From assembly GCF_004570875.1 (NCBI RefSeq), contig NZ_SPQK01000015.1, positions 1 to 64,000 of the forward strand: a stretch of 64,000 nucleotides of DNA, written 5' to 3'. The DNA is from Blastococcus sp. CT_GayMR16 (GTDB taxonomy: Bacteria; Actinomycetota; Actinomycetes; Mycobacteriales; Geodermatophilaceae). Shown here in pieces: positions 28,490 to 35,984 of this stretch. The notes beneath the pieces are model-generated. The model was not told the DNA's origin. It did no database searches and saw nothing but the letters and a program-made list of their open reading frames with translations. Position numbers and translations under genes: made by a program. The stretch's first letter is position 1; each line of letters opens with the position of its first letter.

Positions 28490-28986
28490 GCCGGCACCTC
28501 CTGTGCGGCGGCGTCATCGGAGGTGGTCGCCGGGTGTTCCGCGGCCCACCGGATCGAGCGGACGATCGTGGCGTAGCCGGTGCAGCGGCAGATCTGGCCG
28601 GAGATGGCCTCCCGGATGACGTCCTCGTCCGGATCGGGTTCGCGGTCGAGCAGGGCGCGGGCGGTCAGCATCATCCCGGGGGTGCAGAAGCCGCACTGGA
28701 GCCCGTGCTCCTCCATGAAGCCCTGCTGCACCGGGTCCAGCGTCGCGCCCTCGGCCAGGCCCTCGACCGTCCGCACCTCGTGCCCGGCGGTCATGGCAGC
28801 GAGCTGGGTGCAGGACTTGACCGGCTCCCCGTCGACCAGCACCACGCAGACTCCGCAGTTGCTGGTGTCGCAGCCCCAGTGCGTGCCGGTCAGGCCCAGG
28901 TCCTCGCGCAGGTAGTGCACGAGGAGCCGCCGCGGTTCGACGTCGCGGGTGACCTCGGTCCCGTTGACGGTCATCGTGACCTGCAT
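28486..28986 (-). CDS. coxS: CO dehydrogenase, small (iron-sulfur) subunit
   Basis: A 166-residue subunit carrying two [2Fe-2S] clusters between the molybdenum site and FAD. The N-terminal plant-ferredoxin-type cluster uses [10 protein letters not shown] and a later Cys in VKSCTQL. The C-terminal cluster uses CGFCTPGM and CRCTGY. All eight cysteines are present. Its ATG lies 2 nt after the coxM stop, and its own stop overlaps coxL by 4 nt. Confidence 0.97.
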
Positions 28987-28988
28987 GG

Positions 28989-29876
28989 TCAGCCTCCCTG
29001 GACGGCGGTCGAGTGGGCGGCGCGGTCGAGCGCCTTGGTCAACGCACGCACCGTGAGCTCGGACGCGAGGTGGCGCTTGTAGTCCACCGGGCCCCGCTGG
29101 TCCTCGATCGGTGAGCTGGCGGCGCGGGCCAGGTCGGCGGCCTCGGCGAAGAGGTCCTCGCTGGGGCGCTGGCCGACCAGTACGGCGGCGGCGTCGACGG
29201 CCAGTCCCTCGAGCCCGAGGGCGGTGAGGCCGATCGTGGCGTCGGCGATGGTGCCGTCCTCGGCCATCCAGAGTGCGGCGCCGGCGGCGCCGACCGCCCA
29301 GTCGCCGACCCGCCGCTCGACCTTCTCGTAGGCACTGCCCTGCCGGACGCCGATGGGGAAGCGGATCTCGGTCAGCAGTTCGTGCTGCTCGCAGGCGGTC
29401 TCGTAGGGACCGCGGTGGAACTGGTGGATGTCGACGGTCCGCTCACCCCCGCGCGCGGTGATGAACACCTGGGCGCGGAGGACGTCGCACACCGTGGTGA
29501 GGTCCTCCGCCGGGTCGGCCTGCCCGAGCGACCCGCCGATCGTGCCGCGGTTGCGCACCACCGGGTCGGCGATCACCTTCTCCGCGTCGTGGACCATCGG
29601 GAACAGCCGCCCGACGACCTCGGAGGCCAGCAGGTCGGCGTGCCGGGTCAGCGCCCCGACCCGCAGCCAGTCGCCGTCCACGGTGATGTGCCGCAGCTCG
29701 GTGAGGTCGTTGATGTCGATCAGCCACTCGGGCCGGGCCAGCCGCAGCTTCATCATCGGCAGCAGGCTGTGCCCGCCGGCGATGACCCGGGACTCGGGGC
29801 CGTGTCGTTCGAGGAGTTCGAGGACGTTGTCGACGCTGGTCGCGCGCACGTAGTCGAACGGGGCCGGAACCTGCAC
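28989..29876 (-). CDS. coxM: CO dehydrogenase, medium (FAD) subunit
   Basis: A 295-residue FAD-binding subunit. The double-glycine flavin motifs are recognisable as [19 protein letters not shown] near residue 35 and [19 protein letters not shown] near residue 110. The start is GTG 29876 with AAGGGGG as ribosome site. It is the first gene of the cox operon, with the promoter 50-80 bp upstream. It passes electrons from the iron-sulfur clusters to quinone at the membrane. Confidence 0.96.
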   Translation of the reverse strand: MQVPAPFDYVRATSVDNVLELLERHGPESRVIAGGHSLLPMMKLRLARPEWLIDINDLTELRHITVDGDWLRVGALTRHADLLASEVVGRLFPMVHDAEKVIADPVVRNRGTIGGSLGQADPAEDLTTVCDVLRAQVFITARGGERTVDIHQFHRGPYETACEQHELLTEIRFPIGVRQGSAYEKVERRVGDWAVGAAGAALWMAEDGTIADATIGLTALGLEGLAVDAAAVLVGQRPSEDLFAEAADLARAASSPIEDQRGPVDYKRHLASELTVRALTKALDRAAHSTAVQGG

Positions 29877-29927
29877 GGGGGAACCCCCTTCCCGAGGACC
29901 CCGTCGTTGGAGCCCTGGTGGTTGCGG

Positions 29928-29956
29928 AGCTTGTCCGTGACCCAGGTCACTGTCAA
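29928..29956 (-). promoter_or_regulatory. cox operon promoter containing a CRP-like palindrome
   Basis: Read on the minus strand: -35 TTGACA (29956-29951), 17-nt spacer, -10 CAAGCT (29933-29928). The spacer is almost filled by GTGACC-CA-GGTCAC (29937-29950), i.e. GTGA-N6-TCAC, the core of CRP/GlxR-type sites. A bound regulator between -35 and -10 would be expected to repress. Confidence 0.55.
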
Positions 29957-29962
29957 CATCGT

Positions 29963-29980
29963 CATAACCGATCGCTTATG
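29963..29980. promoter_or_regulatory. Probable LysR-box in the cox divergent region
   Basis: CATAA (29963-29967), 8-nt centre, TTATG (29976-29980): an AT-rich near-palindrome just upstream of the cox -35 and 13 bp before the LysR-type gene, fitting the T-N11-A architecture of LysR regulators. It is the natural recognition site for the divergent regulator. Confidence 0.55.
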
Positions 29981-29993
29981 AGGGTGGCCGATC

Positions 29994-30947
29994 ATGACGT
30001 TCGCCCAGCTCCGGACCTTCGCGCTGGTGGCCGAACTCGGCTCGCTGCGGGCGGCGGCGAACGCTCTGGGCGTCAGCGAGCCGGCGGTGTCGGCGGCGGT
30101 CGCGGCCCTGCGCGCCGATCTCGACGACCCGCTCTTCCGGCGGACCGGCACGGGCATCTCGCTCACCCCCGGTGGCCGCGCACTGGCCACCCGTGCCCGC
30201 GAACTCGTCCGGCTCGCCGACCGGACCCGCCGTGAGGTGGGCCAGGCGTCGACAGCAGGCCACCTGCGGGTGCTGGCGACGGCGGCGTGCGCCGAGCACG
30301 TCGCCGGCGCGGTGGTGGCGGCGTTCACCCGGCGGGTGAACCGGACCGCGGTCGACCTCACCGTGGGGTCGACCGACTGCGCGGCGACGGCGCTGGCCGA
30401 GGACGTCGCCGACATCGTGCTGGGCGTCCGCCCGGCACCGGCACCGGGCTCCCTGACCGAGTCGGTGCCGTTCCTGCGGTACGAGCGGATCGTCGTCGCC
30501 GCGCCCGGTCACCCGCTGAGCGGCCGGGCCCGGCTCGGGGCCGCCGACCTCGCCCGCTCTCCGTGGCTGACCGGCCCGGGAGGCATCGAGGCGGGCAGCG
30601 AGGAAGAACGCTGGGCCGACCGCGCCGGACTCCTGCCCGACGTCGAGGAGCACGAGAGCGAGGCCGCCGCCCTGGCCGTCGTCCGGTCGGGCTCGGGGCT
30701 GCTGCTCGCCCTGGGTCACGCCGTCGCCGTCGACCTCCGGAACGGCACGCTCGTCCGGCTGCCCGTCGAGGGGACGCCGGTCACCGGCCTCTGGTGGGCC
30801 ACGATCCCGGGGGAGGGACGGGCGACCAGCGCGGCCCGGGCTCTGCAGCGCTTCCTCACGACACCGGACGCCACCAGCGCGCTGCTGTCCCGCCCGGGCC
30901 GTCAGGACCGGGCCCGGCCGACCGTGCGGGTGGAGCTGTGGAGCTGA
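29994..30947 (+). CDS. LysR-type regulator divergent from the cox operon
   Basis: A 317-residue regulator with an N-terminal winged HTH (LGSLRAAANALGVSEPAVSAAVAALRADLDDPLFRRTG) and a C-terminal substrate-binding-like effector domain. Divergent placement and the shared palindromes make it the likely activator or repressor of coxMSL. LysR regulators beside actinobacterial cox operons are known; the ligand here is unknown. ATG 29994 is used, with GAGGGTGG upstream. Confidence 0.9.
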   Translation: MTFAQLRTFALVAELGSLRAAANALGVSEPAVSAAVAALRADLDDPLFRRTGTGISLTPGGRALATRARELVRLADRTRREVGQASTAGHLRVLATAACAEHVAGAVVAAFTRRVNRTAVDLTVGSTDCAATALAEDVADIVLGVRPAPAPGSLTESVPFLRYERIVVAAPGHPLSGRARLGAADLARSPWLTGPGGIEAGSEEERWADRAGLLPDVEEHESEAAALAVVRSGSGLLLALGHAVAVDLRNGTLVRLPVEGTPVTGLWWATIPGEGRATSAARALQRFLTTPDATSALLSRPGRQDRARPTVRVELWS

Positions 30948-30965
30948 ACGGCCCCGCCGCAGGGG

Positions 30966-31316
30966 CTAGCTGGACGGATCCGGCGGCGGCGGCTCCCCCG
31001 CGGCCACGCGGTCGGAGACCCGGGCCCCGGGCGCCGACTGCGCCGCGCCCGAGCTGCCCGCCTCCGGGTCGAGCCCGACGGAGCGGTGCCGCCCGGGCTC
31101 GCCCTCACCGAGGACGACCTGCCCCTCGGTCATCTCCGGGTCTCCCGCGCTCTGCTCGACCGGCGCCTCCCCCGTCTTGTTCTCCGTGCCGCGGTCGTGC
31201 ACCTCCTGCACCGAGCTGCCCCGCTCGGCGACCTCGATCGCCTCGGCGATGTCCTCGCCGCTGCGCGAGTGGTCTGCGGAGGTGCCTTCCGTACCGGGTT
31301 CCTGGGGTGCGCTCAC
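30966..31316 (-). CDS. Hydrophilic, probably disordered protein of unknown function
   Basis: GTG 31316 has GGAGG 6 nt in front and gives a 116-residue, highly acidic, Glu/Gly/Ser/Pro-rich protein (start VSAPQEPGTEGTSADHSRSGED, end PPPPDPSS). No hydrophobic core is apparent, so it is likely intrinsically disordered, possibly stress-related. No homologous domain is recognised. It is convergent with the LysR gene and 76 bp downstream of the coiled-coil gene on the same strand. Confidence 0.55.
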   Translation of the reverse strand: MSAPQEPGTEGTSADHSRSGEDIAEAIEVAERGSSVQEVHDRGTENKTGEAPVEQSAGDPEMTEGQVVLGEGEPGRHRSVGLDPEAGSSGAAQSAPGARVSDRVAAGEPPPPDPSS

Positions 31317-31392
31317 GGCGGTCCTCCACGTCGTCGGGCAGGGTGCCCGGAGTGTCGACCCCGCTCGGCGACCGGGCAAGAGGGGCCGGGCC

Positions 31393-32349
31393 TCAGCCCT
31401 CCTCGTCGCCGGCGAGCTCCTCGACCCGGGCGCGGGCCCGCTCCCGGGCGACCACCGCTTCGGCGGCCTCGTGCTCGGCGCTCTTGCGCCGGCGGTCGGC
31501 CCGCTTCAGCTGCCCCGCCACCTCGGCGGCCTCGCCCTCGGCGGAGGAGAGCTGGTCGGCGAGCTCGGCGACCCGCGCCTCCAGGGACCTACGTCTCGCC
31601 TCGAGCTCCTCGATCCGCTGACGCTCGTCGTCGGCCGCCGCCTGCGCCTCCTCGGCCTGTGCCGTGGCCTCCTCGGCGGCCCTGCGGGCATCGGCCAGCT
31701 CCCGCCGGCGCCGGTCCTCGGCCGCGCGGCGGGCCTCCTCCCGCTCCTGCTCCCGGGCCCGCTTGCGCTCGTCGGCCGAGGAAAGCGAGCGGTCAGCCGC
31801 GGGCTTGGCTGTACGCGGTGGCGGAGTGCGCTCGACCGACGGGGGGCGGACCAGGCGCAGGTCCGGCCGCGAGACCGTCGTCCCCATGCCGGTGTAGGAC
31901 ATCGGCGACGTGAGCCGGCCGGTCAGCAGCGCCTCCCCCGCCTCCGGGTCCGCCATGGCCGCCCGCAGGGTCTCCTCGACCTGGGTCGCGACCGAGGTGC
32001 TGATCGGATGGCCCCGTTCGTGGGCCAGCGCGCGCGCCTGCCGGGTCAGCGCGGCGATCAGCTGCCGCCGCTGAACGTCGAGAGCCTTCATCTGGTCCCC
32101 GGCGAGGTTCTCCTGCGCCTCGCGGAGCAGGTTCCCGAGCTCGACCAGGCCCTCGATCTCCGCCCGCTGCTCGCGGGCCAGGAGGTTGCTGGCCCAGGCC
32201 GCGGCCGACGGCTTGGGCAGCGCACCGATGTCCTTGGCCAGCGTCTTGTCGCCCTCGGCCTTCGCCTCGTCCTGGCGCGTCTTCCGCAGGTCGATGAAGT
32301 CCTCCGGCGGGACGGCGTAGAGCTCGTCGGCCACCTCGTCGAGTTCCAC
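31393..32349 (-). CDS. Coiled-coil protein of unknown function
   Basis: A 318-residue protein, start GTG 32349. The first 150 residues are mixed helix (VELDEVADELYAVPPEDFID, then KDIGALPKPSAAAWASNLLA). From about residue 190 to the end it is a long Glu/Arg/Ala coiled coil with heptad character (AEDRRRRELADARRAAEEAT). This plan recurs in actinobacterial hypothetical proteins annotated only as coiled-coil or DUF-containing. A scaffold or DNA-associated role is possible, but nothing specific can be inferred. The gap to cadI is 32 bp. Confidence 0.75.
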   Translation of the reverse strand: MELDEVADELYAVPPEDFIDLRKTRQDEAKAEGDKTLAKDIGALPKPSAAAWASNLLAREQRAEIEGLVELGNLLREAQENLAGDQMKALDVQRRQLIAALTRQARALAHERGHPISTSVATQVEETLRAAMADPEAGEALLTGRLTSPMSYTGMGTTVSRPDLRLVRPPSVERTPPPRTAKPAADRSLSSADERKRAREQEREEARRAAEDRRRRELADARRAAEEATAQAEEAQAAADDERQRIEELEARRRSLEARVAELADQLSSAEGEAAEVAGQLKRADRRRKSAEHEAAEAVVARERARARVEELAGDEEG

Positions 32350-32381
32350 GCCGCGACCCTGCCATGCGTGGCGAGGCTCCG

Positions 32382-32864
32382 TCAGCAGCAGGAGGTGGCG
32401 AGACGGGCGTCGGTGTCGGACCCCTCGGACGCGCAGCACGTGCCGTCGCCGGACACGGCCGACAGCTCGACCTCCGTGCGCCCCTCGAGGTCGGCGCGCG
32501 CATCGCCGGTCACGGTGTAGACCTCCCACGGCTCCCCGCCGGGACCGGTGACCCACACCTTGTCCTGGACGGCGTAGCAGCAGGTGGTGTTGTCCTCCAC
32601 CCGCGTGGTGAGGCCGGCCTCGGCCAGCCGGCCGGTCGCCGCCGTGACCTCGTCGGTGGAGGCGACCTCGACCCCGAGGTGGTCCATGCGGGTGGGCTCG
32701 CCGGCCTCGCCCTCGAGCAGGACCAGCTTCAGGGGCGGCTCGGTGATGGCGAAGTTCGCGTAGCCCGGCCGGCGCTTGGCCGGGACCGCGTCGAAGAGGC
32801 GGGAGTAGAAGGCGACTGCGGCGTCGAGATCGGCGACGCGGAGGGCCAGCTGGACACGGGACAT
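32382..32864 (-). CDS. cadI: CadI/ArsI-family dioxygenase-fold protein
   Basis: A 160-residue vicinal-oxygen-chelate protein. MSRVQLALRVADLDAAVAFYSRLF, PGYANFAI, HLGVEVAS, NTTCCYAVQDKVWVTGPGG and EPWEVYTV match the cadmium-induced protein CadI of mycobacteria and the ArsI C-As lyases. The vicinal cysteine pair TCC, needed by ArsI to bind trivalent arsenicals, is present, and two more Cys pairs lie in the C-terminal tail. It may cleave methylarsenite or simply sequester metal. ATG 32864 has GGAGGAATC in front. It is divergent from arsR. Confidence 0.88.
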   Translation of the reverse strand: MSRVQLALRVADLDAAVAFYSRLFDAVPAKRRPGYANFAITEPPLKLVLLEGEAGEPTRMDHLGVEVASTDEVTAATGRLAEAGLTTRVEDNTTCCYAVQDKVWVTGPGGEPWEVYTVTGDARADLEGRTEVELSAVSGDGTCCASEGSDTDARLATSCC

Positions 32865-32882
32865 GATTCCTCCTCGGAGAGC

Positions 32883-32961
32883 ACATCGACGCTCGTCGAT
32901 GTCTGCCGACATATCACCACTGGACATTGATGCTTGTCAATACGATGAGCATCGTTATGAT
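32883..32961. promoter_or_regulatory. Divergent cadI/arsR promoter region with three inverted repeats
   Basis: Inverted repeats: ACATCGAC/GTCGATGT (32883-32890, 32895-32902), ATTGA/TCAAT (32926-32930, 32937-32941) and ACGATG/CATCGT (32942-32947, 32950-32955). The plus-strand promoter is TTGTCA (32934-32939), 16 nt, TATGAT (32956-32961), 8 nt before the arsR ATG. The minus-strand promoter is TTGACA (32940-32935), 18 nt, TGATAT (32916-32911). The two -35 boxes occupy the same bases, inside the central repeat, so one ArsR dimer could shut both genes. Confidence 0.65.
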
Positions 32962-32969
32962 GGACGACG

Positions 32970-33338
32970 ATGTCCACGGTCGAGGAGACGACGATGAGCG
33001 AGCCCGGGCTGGCCTGCTGCACCCCGCTGACCGGCACCCCCATGTCGGCCGCGCAGGCCGAGCAGGTGGCGCCGCTGCTGAAGGCGCTGGCCGACCCGGT
33101 CCGCCTGCGGCTGGTCAGTCTCATCGCCGCGAGCCAGGGCGGGGAGGCCTGCGTCTGCGACCTCAACGACGCCTTCGACCTCACCCAGGCCACGATCAGC
33201 CACCACCTCAAGGTGCTGCACTCGGCCGGCCTGCTCGACCGCGACAAGCGCGGCGTGTGGGTCTACTACGCGGTCCGACCGGGCGCCCTGGGCGCGGTGG
33301 CCAACCTGTTCGACACCGCCGCCCTCGTCCCGGCGTGA
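32970..33338 (+). CDS. arsR: ArsR/SmtB-family metalloregulator
   Basis: A 122-residue winged-helix repressor. EACVCDLNDAF carries the ArsR-type cysteine pair in the alpha-3 helix that binds As(III) or Cd(II) and triggers release from DNA; a further Cys pair sits at LACCTPL near residue 15. The recognition helix is LTQATISHHLKVL. The message is probably leaderless, the ATG being 8 nt after the -10. It overlaps the aquaporin gene by 4 nt. Confidence 0.95.
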   Translation: MSTVEETTMSEPGLACCTPLTGTPMSAAQAEQVAPLLKALADPVRLRLVSLIAASQGGEACVCDLNDAFDLTQATISHHLKVLHSAGLLDRDKRGVWVYYAVRPGALGAVANLFDTAALVPA

Positions 33339-34063
33339 GCGGTCTGCGCCTGACCCGCACGGCCCGGCAGGCGCTGGCGGAGTTCCTCGGCTCCGCCGGC
33401 CTGGTCACGGTGGTCATCGGCTCGGGCATCGCCGCCCAGCGGCTCTCACCGAACGACGTCGGCCTCCAGCTGCTGGAGAACGCACTCGTCACCGGAGCAG
33501 GCCTGGTCGCGCTGATCCTCGCCTTCGGGCCCGTGTCCGGCGGGCACTTCAACCCGGTGGTCACCCTGGCCGACCGGTTCTTCGGCGGGGTGACCAACCG
33601 GCAGGTCGCGGTCTACCTCCCGGCGCAGCTGGTCGGCGGGGTGGTCGGCGCTGTCGTGGCCAACCTGATGTTCGACCTGCCCGCGGTGTCGGTCGCCACG
33701 ACGGACCGCTCGGCCGGCGGACTGTGGCTGTCGGAAGCGGTCGCGACGTTCGGCCTGGTCGTGCTGATCTTCGCGCTGGTCCGTGCGGGTCGGGCCGCGG
33801 CGGCCCCGTTCGCCGTCGGCGCGTACATCGCCGCGGCCTACTGGTGGTCGTCGTCGACGAGCTTCGCCAACCCGATGATCGACCTCGCCCGCACCCTGTC
33901 CGACACCTTCGCGGGCATCGCCCCGGCGTCGGTCCCGATGTTCCTGCTGATGCAGCTCGTCGGCGGCGCGGCCGGGGTCGCCGTCGTGGCCGTGCTCTAC
34001 CCCACGGTCGGCGCCGTCGCCGATGCCGTCGTCGTCCCGCACGAAACGAGGGAGACCCCATGA
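33335..34063 (+). CDS. MIP-family channel (aquaporin, AqpS-like) in arsenic operon
   Basis: A 242-residue six-helix aquaporin-type channel, start GTG 33335. The two pore motifs are altered from NPA: NPV (GGHFNPVVT) and NPM (SFANPMID). In known ars operons an AqpS channel can replace the ArsB pump, letting arsenite formed inside by ArsC flow out. Lying between arsR and arsC with overlaps at both ends, it is very likely part of the same detoxification route. Confidence 0.92.
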   Translation: MSGLRLTRTARQALAEFLGSAGLVTVVIGSGIAAQRLSPNDVGLQLLENALVTGAGLVALILAFGPVSGGHFNPVVTLADRFFGGVTNRQVAVYLPAQLVGGVVGAVVANLMFDLPAVSVATTDRSAGGLWLSEAVATFGLVVLIFALVRAGRAAAAPFAVGAYIAAAYWWSSSTSFANPMIDLARTLSDTFAGIAPASVPMFLLMQLVGGAAGVAVVAVLYPTVGAVADAVVVPHETRETP

Positions 34064-34461
34064 CCCAGAAGCCCAGCGTCCTGTTCGTGTGCGTGCACAA
34101 CGCCGGCCGCTCGCAGATGGCCGCCGGCTGGCTGCGGCACCTGGCCGGCGACGCGGTCGAGGTCCGGTCGGCCGGCTCGGTCCCCGGCGACCAGGTCAAC
34201 CCCGCGGCGGTCGCCGCGATGGCCGAGGTCGGCGTCGACATCTCCGACCAGCGGCCGAAGGTGCTCACGACCGACGCGGTCGAGGCGTCCGACGTGGTCA
34301 TCACGATGGGCTGCGGCGACGCCTGCCCGATCTTCCCGGGCAAGCGCTACCTCGACTGGGACCTCGAGGACCCGGCCGGGAAGGGCGTGGCGTCAGTCCG
34401 CCCGATCCGCGACGAGATCGAGAAGCGCATCCGCGGCCTGCTCGCCGAGCTGGGGGTCTGA
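34060..34461 (+). CDS. arsC: Arsenate reductase, low-molecular-weight phosphatase type
   Basis: A 133-residue ArsC of the LMW protein tyrosine phosphatase fold. The phosphate loop is CVHNAGRS near residue 11. The Cys pair needed to form the disulfide relay is visible in CGDACPIFPG, followed by the family stretch YLDWDLEDPAGK. It reduces arsenate to arsenite with thioredoxin or mycothiol/mycoredoxin as electron donor. It overlaps the aquaporin gene by 4 nt (ATGA) and is the last gene of the operon. Confidence 0.94.
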   Translation: MTQKPSVLFVCVHNAGRSQMAAGWLRHLAGDAVEVRSAGSVPGDQVNPAAVAAMAEVGVDISDQRPKVLTTDAVEASDVVITMGCGDACPIFPGKRYLDWDLEDPAGKGVASVRPIRDEIEKRIRGLLAELGV

Positions 34462-34463
34462 GC

Positions 34464-35027
34464 TCAGCCCGAGTCGTCCCGGCGCAGCACGAACAGGAAG
34501 GGCGACGGCAGGCCGCGCATGTCCATGGCCCCGAGCCGGACGTCGTCGCTGACCCGCCGGAAGACGTCGATGATCGGCAGCGCGTCGTAGACCAGGGCCG
34601 CCGTGACGACCCCGCGGTGGGTCACCTCGCGGAGGCGGGCCTTCGGCTTGCCGGTGTAGAGCAGCGGCCGGATGCGGGTGAACGCCACGCGCAGCGGCCA
34701 GATCTGCAGGAACCCGGCGTAGTCGCGGAGCAGGCCGATCGGGAGCGGCGACGGGTCGACCGGCCGGGGCCGCCCCGACCGGTCGGTGAACAGCAGCGGG
34801 TGCACCGACTCGTCGTCCAGGAACTCCTTGCCGTACCAGCCGTAGGCCTCCAGCAGCCCGTCGAGCGGCGAACCGGTCGGGAGCCCGCTGCCCCGCCACC
34901 GGCCGAGCATCTCCTTCGGCTCGACGACGGGGAGCGAGTCGAAGTACGCCAGCGCCTCCTCCGGCCGGGCACCGTCGCGGTGGGTATCGAGCCAGTCCGC
35001 CGCTCGCACGTCGTCGGTGGTCGTCAT
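34464..35027 (-). CDS. GXWXG/DUF4334-family protein
   Basis: A 187-residue protein in which MLGRWRGSGLPTG matches the GXWXG motif and the C-terminal half (LREVTHRGVVTAALVYDALPIIDVFRRV and GLPSPFLFVLRR) matches DUF4334. Proteins of this type are frequent in actinobacteria and their role is unsettled, though a ligand-binding beta fold is likely. Its ATG overlaps the stop of the upstream acyltransferase by 4 nt, so lipid metabolism is a plausible setting. Convergent with arsC 2 bp away. Confidence 0.85.
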   Translation of the reverse strand: MTTTDDVRAADWLDTHRDGARPEEALAYFDSLPVVEPKEMLGRWRGSGLPTGSPLDGLLEAYGWYGKEFLDDESVHPLLFTDRSGRPRPVDPSPLPIGLLRDYAGFLQIWPLRVAFTRIRPLLYTGKPKARLREVTHRGVVTAALVYDALPIIDVFRRVSDDVRLGAMDMRGLPSPFLFVLRRDDSG

Positions 35028-35908
35028 CCCAGGACCGGCAGCTTCCGCTTGGCCGCCAGCCGGTCCATGCCGGCCTGGATCTCCGCTTCCACCTGGTCGT
35101 AGATCTTCTGCACGTAGGCCTTGTCGTTCACGCGGTCAGGATCGGAGTCGACCTCGATCGGGTCCAGCAGCTCGGTCCGGATCTTCGCCGGCAGCGGCAC
35201 GTGGGCCGGCAGGATCTCGACCGCGATCGGGAAGGGGAAGCCCGCGATGATCGGCAGGTTCGACCCGCGCAGGGTCTCCTTCAGGCCGAGGACCTTGTCC
35301 AGGGCGTTGGCCAGCCACTTGCCCTCGTTCAGCACGAACACGGTGTCGTGCCCGCCCACCGTGGCCACGGGCAGGATCGGGACGCCGGACCGGATGGCCT
35401 GCTTCACGAACCCGGTGCGCCCACCGAGCGTGGCGACGTCCCGTTTGGTCCAGCTGCGCATCGAGTCCACCTCGCCGCCCGGCCACACGACGACGTCCTC
35501 GCCCTGCGCCAGCGCCGCGCCCACGCTCTTCCGGTTGGCGGCGATGACGCCGACGGCCCGGAAGTAGTCGCCGAGGCCGGGGGTGGCCAACAGGACGTCG
35601 TGCGCGGTGCCGTGCAGGTGCCGCTTGCCCTCGAAGTGCACGTGCCAGGCGTTCACCAGCGTCCACGCGTCCATCGTCAGCGCCCCACCGGAGTGGACGC
35701 CGATGACCAGCGAGGTCTCGTCGGGAACCCGCTCCCACCCGTCGACCTCGAGCCGGAAGTAGAACTTGTTGAGCAGGTCGTAGAACGGCTGCTGCACCTT
35801 CATCAGCGTGTCGTTCGGCGGGTGCGGCTCCATGGCCGCCCCGACCCGCCAGCCGATCAGCCGCTGGAGGATGTTCTGGTCCTGCGTGGCGTCAGCAGAA
35901 TTGCCCAC
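35024..35908 (-). CDS. Lysophospholipid acyltransferase-like protein
   Basis: A 294-residue protein of the 1-acylglycerol-3-phosphate/diacylglycerol acyltransferase superfamily. The catalytic HX4D-like motif appears as HSGGALTMDAW and the second block as DVVVWPGGEVDSMRSW; FVKQAIRSGVPILPVATVGGHDT follows. GTG 35908 is preferred because GGGAG lies 7-8 nt before it. A hydrophobic segment near the middle suggests membrane association. Coupled by 4 nt to the DUF4334-type gene downstream. Confidence 0.85.
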   Translation of the reverse strand: MGNSADATQDQNILQRLIGWRVGAAMEPHPPNDTLMKVQQPFYDLLNKFYFRLEVDGWERVPDETSLVIGVHSGGALTMDAWTLVNAWHVHFEGKRHLHGTAHDVLLATPGLGDYFRAVGVIAANRKSVGAALAQGEDVVVWPGGEVDSMRSWTKRDVATLGGRTGFVKQAIRSGVPILPVATVGGHDTVFVLNEGKWLANALDKVLGLKETLRGSNLPIIAGFPFPIAVEILPAHVPLPAKIRTELLDPIEVDSDPDRVNDKAYVQKIYDQVEAEIQAGMDRLAAKRKLPVLG

Positions 35909-35984
35909 GTTCTGTCTCCCTCGTCGTCGAAGGAACAACGGCCGAGCGCCCTGGTGGTCACGCGGTCCGCGACAGGATGCCTGC

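Noticed and set aside
30287-31621. 444-codon plus-strand frame after the LysR gene
   Set aside because: Arg/Pro-rich shadow overlapping the LysR gene and antisense to two better-supported genes.
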